A program made the translations under genes and the position numbers. Below are positions 14,946 to 21,980 of a stretch of DNA of 21,980 nt, piece after piece; position 1 is the stretch's first letter; each line of letters opens with the position of its first letter. Origin of the DNA: Lachnoclostridium sp. UBA7097. GTDB lineage: Bacteria; Bacillota; Clostridia; Lachnospirales; Lachnospiraceae. The stretch is from positions 1 to 21,980 of the forward strand of contig DKYP01000182.1 in NCBI GenBank assembly GCA_002499945.1, given 5' to 3'. The notes below the pieces were generated by a model that saw only the letters and a program-made list of their open reading frames with translations, made no database searches and was not told the DNA's origin.

Positions 14946-14991
14946 ATGGTGGTTTAAAAGATACCAGACTAACGCAGGAATGGAGGATATT

Positions 14992-15582
14992 ATGGCTGGC
15001 CGCTTAGATAAGTTTATGAATTTCTTAAAATTAACTGATGAAGACGATTATGATGAAGATGATTTCTATGATGATTATGATGATTACGACGAAAAGGAAT
15101 TAAAGCGTGAGGAAAAGCGTATGCAGCGTGAGCAGAAAAGGGAAGAGAAGAGGGGTGCTTCTTCATATTCACAGAAAGACTATGGAAGTGATTATGATGA
15201 ACCTGTTTCGTTTAATTCAAGAAAAAGTACATCACGTCCATCAGCAGGAAAAGTTGTCCCTATCCATACGGCTTCACCATCAGACGTTGAAGTGAACATT
15301 GTCAAGCCGGCCAATTTCGGTGAATCGCAGCAAATCTGCCAGATTCTTTTAGATGGACAGCCTGTTGTTGTAAACCTTGAAGGTATGGACCTGGTTGAAG
15401 CACAGAGGATTATGGATTTTATATCCGGATGCATATACTCAATCGCTGGCAATATGCGTTCAGTTTCAAGGTTTATATTTATATTTTCACCTAAGAATAT
15501 TGATATATCAGGGGACTATATTAAAAGCGTGACAACAAGTGATGAAGTTATAAATATCCCTACCCTGAATAAGGAGTTCTGA
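14992..15582 (+). CDS. sepF: Cell division protein SepF
   Basis: A 196-residue FtsZ membrane anchor. The N-terminal amphipathic helix (MAGRLDKFMNFLKL) should bind the membrane. A linker of about 80 residues follows: first a strongly acidic Asp/Tyr/Glu run (17-36), then a highly basic Lys/Arg/Glu stretch (36-54), then a Ser-rich part. The C-terminal SepF domain (about 98-180) includes VVNLEGMDLVEAQRIMDFISG and FIFSPKNIDISGD. The linker is longer and more charged than in Bacillus (about 150 residues in all). The start at 14992 is chosen because GGAGG (14982-14986) lies just upstream. An in-frame ATG at 14980 overlaps that site and would add MEDI, as in minE. SepF can substitute for FtsA as Z-ring tether. 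Confidence 0.93.
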   Translation: MAGRLDKFMNFLKLTDEDDYDEDDFYDDYDDYDEKELKREEKRMQREQKREEKRGASSYSQKDYGSDYDEPVSFNSRKSTSRPSAGKVVPIHTASPSDVEVNIVKPANFGESQQICQILLDGQPVVVNLEGMDLVEAQRIMDFISGCIYSIAGNMRSVSRFIFIFSPKNIDISGDYIKSVTTSDEVINIPTLNKEF

Positions 15583-15585
15583 TTT

Positions 15586-15852
15586 ATGCTTTATTATATA
15601 GCATATTGTTTATATATATTTTTTATTGTCCTCCAGATAGATGTACTGCTTTACATGTTAAGGAATATACTGCCTGCAGGGGGGTATCTCAGGTATTTTG
15701 TGGAAATGCTGGCGGCACCTGCACTTTCACCTGTGCAGAAGCTTGTAAAGCATTCTGTACTTAAATCTTTCAGGACAGATATAAGCCCGTATATACTGCT
15801 TATAGTATTGTTTTATCTGGGAAGCCTGTGTTCATATGTAATGGAACATTAG
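15586..15852 (+). CDS. yggT: YggT family membrane protein
   Basis: An 88-residue YggT-family (PF02325) protein with hydrophobic segments at about 3-26 and 66-85, joined by a loop carrying APALSPVQKLV (41-51), where the family has a conserved Pro-rich segment. Homologues are ylmG in Bacillus and YLMG in plastids, where they are linked to division and nucleoid distribution. Biochemical function is unknown. The ribosome site AAGGAG (15571-15576) lies inside the sepF end, and the start is only three bases after the sepF stop. Gene order sepF-yggT-ylmH-divIVA is the usual ylm order. Confidence 0.87.
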   Translation: MLYYIAYCLYIFFIVLQIDVLLYMLRNILPAGGYLRYFVEMLAAPALSPVQKLVKHSVLKSFRTDISPYILLIVLFYLGSLCSYVMEH

Positions 15853-15880
15853 TAACTTTATGGAATGTGAGGTATAATAG

Positions 15881-16681
15881 ATGGATTTAACAAAAGAGGA
15901 GCAGATAACATACCGCCATTTGCGTGACCTTAAAATGCTTGCAGAAAGGCGTGGCATACCAGTATTTAGCAGGTTTATGGGGATTAATGATATAAATATA
16001 TTGTACAGGCTTTTAGAGGACAGCAATATAACAGAAAATATTGCTGGTAAATATGTTATGGCATATGGCGGATACCAGGGTGCAGAAAGGCTTATGGCGT
16101 GTTTCCTGCCAGATACATCTTATGTAGAAGTAAGCCAGGATAGTTTTCCAATAGAGTGTGTAAAAATAAGCCCTGGAAACAGCAAGTTCTGTGACGCCCT
16201 TACACACAGGGATTACCTTGGGACTGTGCTGGGCCTTGGAATAGAAAGAAACCAGATTGGTGATATTATTGTAAAAAGGGAAGAGAGTGGTGCGGTTACA
16301 GGCTATATATTCTGCTGTAAAGATAAGGCACCACTTATTAAAGATATAACAAGGGTACGGCATACAGCGGTACATGCAGAAACAGCCCGTGGTACAGACT
16401 TAGGGCTTATACAGGAGTATAAAGATATACCAGGAAGCGTATCCTCATTACGTGCAGATGCAGTGGCAGCAGTTGCTACAAAAACATCACGTTCCAAAAG
16501 CCTTTTATTAATAAAAGAAGGGAGCGTGTCAATTAACGGGCGCATCTGTACAGAAGGGGCTAAAAATATATGCGATGGGGATATTATTTCTATAAGGGGA
16601 TATGGAAAATACAGGATTGAGGTATCCTTGTCCGTAACGAAGAAGGGACGTTATCATATAACAGTTAAACAATACATATAA
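15881..16681 (+). CDS. ylmH: YlmH family S4-domain RNA-binding protein
   Basis: A 266-residue cytosolic protein. The N-terminal and middle regions match YlmH (YGGYQGAERLM at 62-72, ALTHRDYLGTVLGLGIERNQIGDI at about 106-129). The C-terminal S4 domain (about 190-255) contains SRSKSLLLIKEGSVSINGR. In Bacillus, YlmH has been linked to ribosome-associated quality control and Ala-tail synthesis on stalled nascent chains, so its placement among division genes is historical rather than functional. The ATG follows GAGGT by about seven bases. The stop is 17 bases from the divIVA start. Confidence 0.93.
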   Translation: MDLTKEEQITYRHLRDLKMLAERRGIPVFSRFMGINDINILYRLLEDSNITENIAGKYVMAYGGYQGAERLMACFLPDTSYVEVSQDSFPIECVKISPGNSKFCDALTHRDYLGTVLGLGIERNQIGDIIVKREESGAVTGYIFCCKDKAPLIKDITRVRHTAVHAETARGTDLGLIQEYKDIPGSVSSLRADAVAAVATKTSRSKSLLLIKEGSVSINGRICTEGAKNICDGDIISIRGYGKYRIEVSLSVTKKGRYHITVKQYI

Positions 16682-16698
16682 GAGGGGGTATTTTGACT

Positions 16699-17589
16699 AT
16701 GCTTACACCTATTGATATACAAAACCATACACTTAAAACATCAGTAAGTGGATATAATAAGAAAGATACAGAAGAGTTTCTGGCTTCTATACTTGACAGC
16801 TATGAAACTCTTTTTAGGGAGAACCGTACTTTAAAAGAAAAGATAACTTCCCTAAGTGAGGGTATACAGTATTATAAACAGATGGAAAATACTTTGCAGA
16901 AGGCGCTTATCCTTGCTGAAAAGACTTCTACAGAAACACAGGAAGCAGCAAAGGCACAGGCAGATTCAGTTATAAAAGATGCCCAGACAAAAGCAGATTC
17001 AATTATAAGGGATATAAAAGCAGAAGCAGACAATACAAAGGCAGGGGCAGAAGCTGCTGTTAAAGAGTCAGAAGCACAGGCAGCAAGGATTATAAAAGAT
17101 GCAGAAATAAAAGCAGGGCAGGTTATAAATGAAGCAGAAGCACAGGCAGCAAGTGTTATAAATGAAGCAGAAATAAAGGCAGCAGGCATAAAGTCAAAGG
17201 CACAGGATGAACTTGATGGCATAAGGATAAATTCAATAAGGCTTGTACAGGATTATGAAAAATACTGTGGACAGGTAAGAAAGCTTGCAACAGCACAGCT
17301 TGAACTTCTGGAAAGTGAAGGTTATAAACCCCATGTCAGGGAATTAAATATAGATAATACAGATGCCGGCGGGATTACAGCAGATATAAGCCAGCCGGAT
17401 CCAGCAGGCATTGCAGGAAATACAGATACTACAGAAAGTACAAATGCCGGGGAAAATGCACAAAATGCAGAAGAAACAGAAAATGCGGATGGGAAAGAAA
17501 CAGAAAAATTTTCATGGAACAATGATGTAAGCGGATACTCTGCTACAAAAGAACCAGAAACACCATTTACATTTATTGACCCGGAATAG
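16699..17589 (+). CDS. divIVA: DivIVA domain-containing polar/curvature protein
   Basis: A 296-residue DivIVA-type coiled-coil protein that would assemble on curved membrane at poles and septa. The N-terminal DivIVA signature MLTPIDIQNHTLKTSVSGYNKKDTEEFL (written in parts: MLTPIDIQNH, then SVSGYNKKDTEEFL) is present. The Phe17-Arg18 pair that inserts into membrane in Bacillus corresponds to Val16-Ser17. A long coiled coil (about 35-190) includes Ala/Glu/Lys-rich 22-residue units. The tail after about 200 is acidic and disordered (Asn/Asp/Thr/Glu). It is longer than Bacillus DivIVA (164 residues). The start at 16699 is preferred over TTG at 16693 because the GAGGGGGT site (16682-16689) is properly spaced only for the ATG. 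Confidence 0.9.
   Translation: MLTPIDIQNHTLKTSVSGYNKKDTEEFLASILDSYETLFRENRTLKEKITSLSEGIQYYKQMENTLQKALILAEKTSTETQEAAKAQADSVIKDAQTKADSIIRDIKAEADNTKAGAEAAVKESEAQAARIIKDAEIKAGQVINEAEAQAASVINEAEIKAAGIKSKAQDELDGIRINSIRLVQDYEKYCGQVRKLATAQLELLESEGYKPHVRELNIDNTDAGGITADISQPDPAGIAGNTDTTESTNAGENAQNAEETENADGKETEKFSWNNDVSGYSATKEPETPFTFIDPE
17068..17199 (+). repeat. Two tandem 66-base units in divIVA
   Basis: Units 17068-17133 and 17134-17199 share long identical runs, for example CAGAAGCACAGGCAGCAAG in each. They encode 22-residue blocks (residues 124-145 and 146-167) of pattern xEAQAAxxIxxAEIKA. Twenty-two residues are two hendecads, a period typical of extended coiled coils. More diverged copies lie upstream (near residues 87-108), which suggests growth of the rod by internal duplication. 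Confidence 0.7.
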
Positions 17590-17606
17590 GGCATGGAGGG
17601 ATTTTT

Positions 17607-18695
17607 ATGGGAAGGTTAATTACAATACATTATGATAAAAAACCACTTTATAATATAAGCATAGAGCATGATTTTAACAAGCTTTCTGCCGTATTTGAAG
17701 GGCTTGGCCTTAAAGAACGCAAATTGTGCATAGTAACTGACAGTTCAGTTGGTGCTATTTACCTGGATACTGTTATGGATATTGCCAGGGGCTGTGCAAA
17801 GGATGTAATTTCATTTACATTTGAAGCAGGGGAGAAATCAAAGAACCTTGATACCATAGAAGATTTGTATGAAAAACTTATTATAGCACATTTTGACAGG
17901 AATGATATACTTGTTGCACTTGGAGGCGGTGTTACAGGTGATATGGCAGGCTATGCAGCTGCAACATATTTGCGTGGCATACGTGTTGTACAAATCCCTT
18001 CATCACTTGTTGCAATGGTTGACAGCAGCATTGGCGGAAAGACAGGTGTGGACTTTAGGGGATATAAAAATATGGTAGGTGCATTCCACCAGCCATCTGC
18101 TGTATATATGAATGTTTCCATGCTTTCCACACTGACAGATACGCAGTATTATTCAGGCTTTGGCGAAGTAGTGAAACATGGGCTTATAAGGGATAATGCT
18201 TATTCTTCTTATATTACATGCAACCTGGAGGGAATTAAACAGCGTGACCCTTTTGTACTTGAAGAAATTGTTGCAGGAAGCTGTAATATTAAACGTGCCG
18301 TTGTAGAAAATGACCCAGAGGAAAAAGGGGAACGTGCAATTTTAAATTTCGGGCATACACTAGGGCATGCAATAGAGAAACTTATGGATTTTACCATGCT
18401 GCATGGTGAATGTGTATCTGCCGGCATGGCTGCTGCAGCATACATATCAATGAAGCGTGGCATGATAGATGAAAATGGGTATAACAGCATACGCCAGGTT
18501 CTTAAGGACTTAAACCTTCCAGTATGTGTAAATGGGTTAAATGCAGAAGATATAATAAGGGTTTCTAAAAGTGATAAAAAAATGGATGCAGGAAAAATCA
18601 AGTTTATACTTCTTAATGGGACAGGCAATGCAGTTATATGTAATGATGTGGCAGACAGTGAGATGCTTGAAGCATTGGATACTATTCTAAAGTAA
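17607..18695 (+). CDS. aroB: 3-dehydroquinate synthase
   Basis: A 362-residue AroB, which converts DAHP to 3-dehydroquinate in the second step of the shikimate pathway using NAD and a divalent metal. Visible motifs are ALGGGVTGDMAGYAAATYLRG (NAD loop; GGG at 106-108), SSIGGKTGVDF (140-150), YKNMVGAFHQP, GFGEVVKHG with Glu187, NFGHTLGHAIE with His250, and LHGECVSAGM with His266. Glu187, His250 and His266 are the expected metal ligands. Length is normal and no part is missing. The ATG follows GGAGG by seven bases. It is unrelated in function to the flanking divIVA and lspA but tightly spaced (17 and 14 bases), so it is co-transcribed by layout. No other shikimate gene is in the window. Confidence 0.96.
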   Translation: MGRLITIHYDKKPLYNISIEHDFNKLSAVFEGLGLKERKLCIVTDSSVGAIYLDTVMDIARGCAKDVISFTFEAGEKSKNLDTIEDLYEKLIIAHFDRNDILVALGGGVTGDMAGYAAATYLRGIRVVQIPSSLVAMVDSSIGGKTGVDFRGYKNMVGAFHQPSAVYMNVSMLSTLTDTQYYSGFGEVVKHGLIRDNAYSSYITCNLEGIKQRDPFVLEEIVAGSCNIKRAVVENDPEEKGERAILNFGHTLGHAIEKLMDFTMLHGECVSAGMAAAAYISMKRGMIDENGYNSIRQVLKDLNLPVCVNGLNAEDIIRVSKSDKKMDAGKIKFILLNGTGNAVICNDVADSEMLEALDTILK

Positions 18696-18709
18696 CAGGA
18701 GATTTGGTT

Positions 18710-19213
18710 TTGAAAAAATATTTATTTGGATTAACCGGGTTTATAATTCTTTTTGCAGCAGACAGGATTACAAAAGTCCTGGCACTAAGCCTTAAAGGTA
18801 CAGACGGGATACCAGTTATAAAAGACGTATTCTGCCTGTTTTATCTTGAAAACCATGGTGCAGCTTTTGGTGTACTTAAAGGCCAGCGTTTTTTACTGCT
18901 AGTGGTGGCTTTTATAATACTAATTGCAGTATCCATTGTATTTATACGGATTCCATTTACAAAGAGGTATATACCTATGGATATAATACTGGTACTGCTG
19001 CTTTCCGGGGCTGCTGGCAATATGTATGACAGGATAAAGGATGGTTATGTAACAGATTTTTTGTATTTTGAATTAATTGATTTTCCTGTATTTAATGTAG
19101 CTGACTGTTATGTGGTTATAGCAGCATTTGCGGCAATATTTTATATAATGTTTTATTATAATGACAATGATTTGGAGATATTCAGGTTAAAAAAGGTGAA
19201 AGAGAATGAATAG
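18710..19213 (+). CDS. lspA: Lipoprotein signal peptidase (signal peptidase II)
   Basis: A 167-residue membrane aspartyl protease that removes signal peptides from prolipoproteins after lipidation. Four membrane segments are visible (about 5-22, 60-79, 88-104, 130-150). Conserved blocks are ADRITK (17-22), ENHGAAFG (47-54), GAAGNMYDRIKDGYVTDF (about 100-117) and FNVADCYVVI, giving catalytic Asp116 and Asp132. TTG at 18710 is taken as start because AGGAG (18697-18701) is eight bases upstream; TTG at 18704 is too close to that site. One likely substrate is the lipobox carboxypeptidase at 11243. The stop overlaps the start of the next gene by eight bases. Confidence 0.93.
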   Translation: MKKYLFGLTGFIILFAADRITKVLALSLKGTDGIPVIKDVFCLFYLENHGAAFGVLKGQRFLLLVVAFIILIAVSIVFIRIPFTKRYIPMDIILVLLLSGAAGNMYDRIKDGYVTDFLYFELIDFPVFNVADCYVVIAAFAAIFYIMFYYNDNDLEIFRLKKVKENE

Positions 19214-20144
19214 TGTACCTGGTATGGATTATAGTGAGTATATTGCAGGGGAGGAGGACGCAGGGAACAGGATTGACAGTTTTCTTGCAGAAAAGCTTCC
19301 CCTGTTGTCACGTTCATATATACAGAAGCAGATTAAAGAGTGTAATATACTGGTAAATGGCAGTAAAACAAAGGCAGGTTATAAAATCTGTGCCTCTGAT
19401 ACCGTAAGGGTATATGAAACCCCGGCAGAAGAATTAGAGATAAAGCCTGAAAATATACCACTTGATATTATTTATGAAGATAATGATATAATTGTAATAA
19501 ATAAACCTAAGCGTATGGTTGTGCATCCTGCGCCCGGGCATTATTCAGGCACTGTTGTTAATGCGCTGCTTTACCATTGCAAAGATTCGCTTTCTGGTAT
19601 AAATGGTATCCTGCGCCCGGGGATTGTACACAGGATTGACCAGGATACAACAGGGGCAATAGTTGCATGTAAAAATGATACTGCGCACAGGTCACTTGCA
19701 GGACAGCTTAAGGAACACTCAATTACAAGGACTTACCATGCAATAGTAAATAACCATATTAAAGAAGAAGAGGGGACTGTTGCAACAACAATAGGAAGGC
19801 ATCCTGTGGACAGGAAGAAGATGGCAGTTAATGTAAAAGGCGGCAGGGATGCGGTAACACATTATAAAGTGCTTGATAACCTTGATAACAGATACACTTA
19901 TATTGCCTGTAACCTTGAAACAGGGCGTACCCACCAGATACGTGTACATATGGCATATATTGGCAATCCTGTGCTTGGGGACAGCTTATATGGCCCGGCA
20001 AAATGCCCGTTTAAACTTGAAGGACAGGCATTACACGCAAAGACACTTGGGTTTATACATCCTTCCACAGGAAAATATATGGAATTTGAAGCACCACTTC
20101 CGGATTATTTTAAAAAACTTCTGGGAATTTTATCCCATAAGTAA
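19206..20144 (+). CDS. rluD: RluA/RluD-family pseudouridine synthase
   Basis: A 312-residue RNA pseudouridine synthase. The N-terminal S4 RNA-binding domain (about 20-80) contains RIDSFLAEKLPLLSRSYIQK (22-41). The catalytic domain has INKPKRMVVHPAPGH (98-112), and PGIVHRIDQDTTG (138-150) with catalytic Asp145, then GRTHQIRVHMAYIGNPVLGD. This is the architecture of RluD/YlyB, which modifies 23S rRNA; the exact target position cannot be told from sequence. The start overlaps the lspA end. The same lspA-rluD (ylyB) pairing is standard in Bacillota. Its ribosome site is weak, so translation may depend on coupling to lspA. Confidence 0.92.
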   Translation: MNSVPGMDYSEYIAGEEDAGNRIDSFLAEKLPLLSRSYIQKQIKECNILVNGSKTKAGYKICASDTVRVYETPAEELEIKPENIPLDIIYEDNDIIVINKPKRMVVHPAPGHYSGTVVNALLYHCKDSLSGINGILRPGIVHRIDQDTTGAIVACKNDTAHRSLAGQLKEHSITRTYHAIVNNHIKEEEGTVATTIGRHPVDRKKMAVNVKGGRDAVTHYKVLDNLDNRYTYIACNLETGRTHQIRVHMAYIGNPVLGDSLYGPAKCPFKLEGQALHAKTLGFIHPSTGKYMEFEAPLPDYFKKLLGILSHK

Positions 20145-20195
20145 ATTAACAGTATAAAATAAAGCAGGGGGCTGCCCTGCAGAAATGAGGGGAAA
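20145..20195 (+). promoter_or_regulatory. Short spacer with GC hairpin before gltX
   Basis: GCAGGG (20164-20169) and CCCTGC (20175-20180) form a six-pair GC-rich stem with loop GGCTG, ending just before the GAGGGG ribosome site (20187-20192). No U tract follows, so it is a poor terminator. A TATAAA string at 20153-20158 could be a -10 box, but no good -35 box is seen. It may modulate gltX translation or stabilise the message. It is far too short for a T-box. Confidence 0.3.
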
Positions 20196-21881
20196 ATGGA
20201 TAATATTAATAATAGAAACAATGATTTCCAGAAACTTGCAGATTTATTATTTCCAGATGTAGTTAATACACCAGATTATTATGAGGAGAAATACCCATAC
20301 AGGAAACTTCCTTCAAAAGCTGAAGTTACACGTATGGCACCAAGCCCTACAGGGTTTATGCACCTTGGCAACCTTTATAGTGCACTTGCAGATGAAAGGA
20401 TTGCACATAAGAAGGGTGGCGTATTCTATCTCCGGATAGAAGATACAGATGAAAAACGCAAGGTTGATGGCGCTGTTGAAACAATTATAAATGTAATGCG
20501 TTATTTTAATATAGAGTTTGATGAGGGTGCGGGCTTTGGTGATGGCACAGAGGGTAATACATATGGGCCATATTTCCAGAGGCAGAGGGTTGAAATATAC
20601 CATACATATGTTAAAGACCTTGTAGCAAAAGGGCTTGCATACCCTTGTTTCTGTACAGAGGAGGAACTTGAAAAGACCAGGCAGAAACAGGATGCAGATA
20701 AAATACTTACAGGGTATTATGGTGAATATGCAACATGCCGTAACCTTTCATTTGATGAGATACAGGAGAATATAAAGGCTGGTAAGGAATATGTTATAAG
20801 GCTCCGTTCACAGGGAAGCCCTGACGGGGAAATTATATTTAAAGACAGTATCAAAGGGGAAGTGAAACTTCCAGAGAATATACATGATATTGTACTTCTT
20901 AAAAAAGATGGTGTGCCAACATACCACTTTGCACATGCCATAGATGACCATCTTATGAGGACTACAATGGTTATAAGGGGCGGTGAATGGCTTGCATCAG
21001 TGCCAATACATTATGAGCTGTTCCATATCCTTGGCTTTAAAATGCCGGCATACGGGCATACAGCACTTCTTATGAAGTTTGACGAAGAAACCGGCGGGAA
21101 GAGAAAACTTTCCAAAAGAAAAGACCCTGAACTTTCACTTGATTATTACAGGAAAGACGGCTACCATCCATACTGCATGAAAGTTTACCTGCTTACACTG
21201 CTTAACTCCAATTTTGAAGAGTGGCACGAGAAATTCCCTGATAAGGATATTAATGAATTTCCATTCTCAGTTGGCAAAATGAGCCAGTCAGGTGCATTAT
21301 TTGATAAAGACAAACTCCACAATATCTGCAAAAATGAGCTTTCGGCGCTTTCAGAGCATGAAATGTATGATTTCCTTTATGGATGGGCATCAGAACATGA
21401 ACCGGAAAAATGCAAAACCTGGTTTGCAGACAAGGAAAAAATGCTTGGCATATTAAGGCTTTATATGGGAATTGGGATGAAACGCAGAAGGAAAGACTTT
21501 ATATATGCAAGGCAGGTATTTGAATTAATTTCATACTTCTTTGATTTTGAAGGGGAAGAAGGGCAGCAGGAAAAAGACCCGTTCAGGTTTGGGAATGATA
21601 TAGTAAAAGATGTGCTGGATGAATATCTTGCGTCATATAACCATAATGATGATAACAGTGAATGGTTTAATAAGCTAAAAAACATTGCAGATAAATTTGG
21701 ATTTGCATCTGATATGAAAGCATATAAAAAAGAACCAGAAAAATATAAAGGCAATGTATCAGACATTGCAGAAATTATACGTATTGCAATAACAGGACGT
21801 GCCAATACACCTGATTTGTGGGCAATAGTCCATGTAATGGGGGAAGAACAGATGGCAGGGCGTATAAAAGAAATAATCTGA
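20196..21881 (+). CDS. gltX: Glutamate--tRNA ligase
   Basis: A 561-residue class I aminoacyl-tRNA synthetase that charges tRNA-Glu (and, in bacteria with the amidotransferase route, also tRNA-Gln). The signature APSPTGFMHLGN (48-59) has HLGN in the HIGH position. The KMSKS counterpart is KLSKR (304-308). Cys151-x-Cys153 with Cys181 resembles the zinc motif of some GluRSs. RIEDTDEKRK follows as expected. The protein is longer than the usual 480-500 residues, with about 40 residues before the catalytic fold and a long C-terminal anticodon-binding region (about 380-561). Whether it is discriminating cannot be decided here, because no gatCAB is in view. The start follows a GAGGGG site closely. 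Confidence 0.92.
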   Translation: MDNINNRNNDFQKLADLLFPDVVNTPDYYEEKYPYRKLPSKAEVTRMAPSPTGFMHLGNLYSALADERIAHKKGGVFYLRIEDTDEKRKVDGAVETIINVMRYFNIEFDEGAGFGDGTEGNTYGPYFQRQRVEIYHTYVKDLVAKGLAYPCFCTEEELEKTRQKQDADKILTGYYGEYATCRNLSFDEIQENIKAGKEYVIRLRSQGSPDGEIIFKDSIKGEVKLPENIHDIVLLKKDGVPTYHFAHAIDDHLMRTTMVIRGGEWLASVPIHYELFHILGFKMPAYGHTALLMKFDEETGGKRKLSKRKDPELSLDYYRKDGYHPYCMKVYLLTLLNSNFEEWHEKFPDKDINEFPFSVGKMSQSGALFDKDKLHNICKNELSALSEHEMYDFLYGWASEHEPEKCKTWFADKEKMLGILRLYMGIGMKRRRKDFIYARQVFELISYFFDFEGEEGQQEKDPFRFGNDIVKDVLDEYLASYNHNDDNSEWFNKLKNIADKFGFASDMKAYKKEPEKYKGNVSDIAEIIRIAITGRANTPDLWAIVHVMGEEQMAGRIKEII

Positions 21882-21901
21882 CAGAAAGGGGGTTATCTGC
21901 C

Positions 21902-21980
21902 ATGAAGGATATAACACCAATACCAATAGGGGTAGAGTTTTACAAAGATATGATAAGCAAAGGGTATTATTATGTAGACA
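21902..21980 (+). CDS. AAA-ATPase-like / PD-(D/E)XK nuclease family protein, 5' end only
   Basis: Only the first 26 codons are present and the gene runs off the window. The start MKDITPIPIGVEFYKDMISK followed by GYYYVD matches the N-terminus of the large AAA-ATPase_like (PF09820) family, whose members usually read P-I-G-x-x-x-F-x-x-x-x-x-x-x-Y-Y-V-D-K-T and carry a C-terminal PDDEXK_9 nuclease-like domain. The function of this very abundant family in gut anaerobes is unknown. An AAAGGGGGT site lies about eight bases before the ATG at 21902. It may begin an accessory region beyond the window. Confidence 0.7.
   Translation, partial: MKDITPIPIGVEFYKDMISKGYYYVD

Noticed and set aside
15873..15878. 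TATAAT as a promoter -10 box just before ylmH
   Set aside because: It ends only two bases before the ylmH ATG, so transcription would start inside the gene; no good -35 box is present.
20145..20195. T-box riboswitch upstream of gltX
   Set aside because: Only 51 bases separate rluD and gltX, far too short for a T-box specifier stem and antiterminator.
1..21980. CRISPR arrays, tRNA or rRNA genes, IS elements, phage genes
   Set aside because: I scanned for evenly spaced direct repeats, cloverleaf-like arms with a CCA end, and transposase motifs and saw none; space between genes is mostly under 150 bases.

Overview
The window looks like chromosomal core DNA from an AT-rich, low-GC Gram-positive anaerobe of the class Clostridia, most likely Lachnospiraceae. 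The evidence is the gene order (mreBCD-PBP2-minCDE-rodA-mgsA, then yggS-sepF-yggT-ylmH-divIVA), strong GGAGG ribosome sites before almost every gene, marked use of ATA (Ile) and AGG (Arg) codons, and a terminal gene of the AAA-ATPase-like family that is very abundant in such genomes. The family assignment is inference. I see no rRNA, tRNA, CRISPR array, insertion sequence or phage gene.

Layout. (1) 1-1464: a clear sigma-A promoter, then a PLP enzyme of the methionine gamma-lyase/YnbB family. (2) 1605-12259: a long same-strand run for rod growth and division-site placement: radC, mreB, mreC, mreD, a very large class B penicillin-binding protein (PBP2), minC, minD, minE, the SEDS glycosyltransferase rodA, methylglyoxal synthase mgsA and a lipoprotein D,D-carboxypeptidase. 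(3) 12333-12536: the only gene read leftward, a 67-residue DUF378 membrane protein. It meets the upstream run tail to tail at a hairpin and diverges from the next run across a regulatory region with palindromes. (4) 12741-20144: a second run from its own promoter: an HlyD-like membrane-anchored protein, a tiny possible ORF inside strong RNA hairpins, yggS, sepF, yggT, ylmH, divIVA, aroB, lspA and an rluD-type pseudouridine synthase. (5) 20196-21980: gltX and the start of an AAA-ATPase-like gene cut by the window end.

How the genes fit together. MreBCD, PBP2 and RodA form the elongation machine that inserts side-wall peptidoglycan. The carboxypeptidase trims stem peptides and, judging by its lipobox, needs LspA, encoded 7 kb downstream. 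MinCDE blocks Z-ring assembly at the poles, SepF tethers FtsZ to the membrane, and DivIVA marks curved membrane. Having both MinE and DivIVA gives the cell two possible topological cues.

Main points of interest. The MreB has changes in all the nucleotide-handling motifs I can compare: the usual catalytic Glu is Lys133, the phosphate-2 Asp is Asn155, and the adenosine-loop GGG is GAS. It sits with a PBP2 carrying about 245 extra residues, a RodA with an altered signature loop and a DivIVA lacking the usual membrane-tip Phe-Arg pair. I read this as a coherently diverged elongation/polarity machine, probably lineage-wide rather than unique to this strain. Other points are a methylglyoxal synthase with Glu in place of the catalytic Asp, a 29-codon ORF whose GTG start is buried in an 11-bp hairpin, and a five-codon ORF abutting the rodA start.
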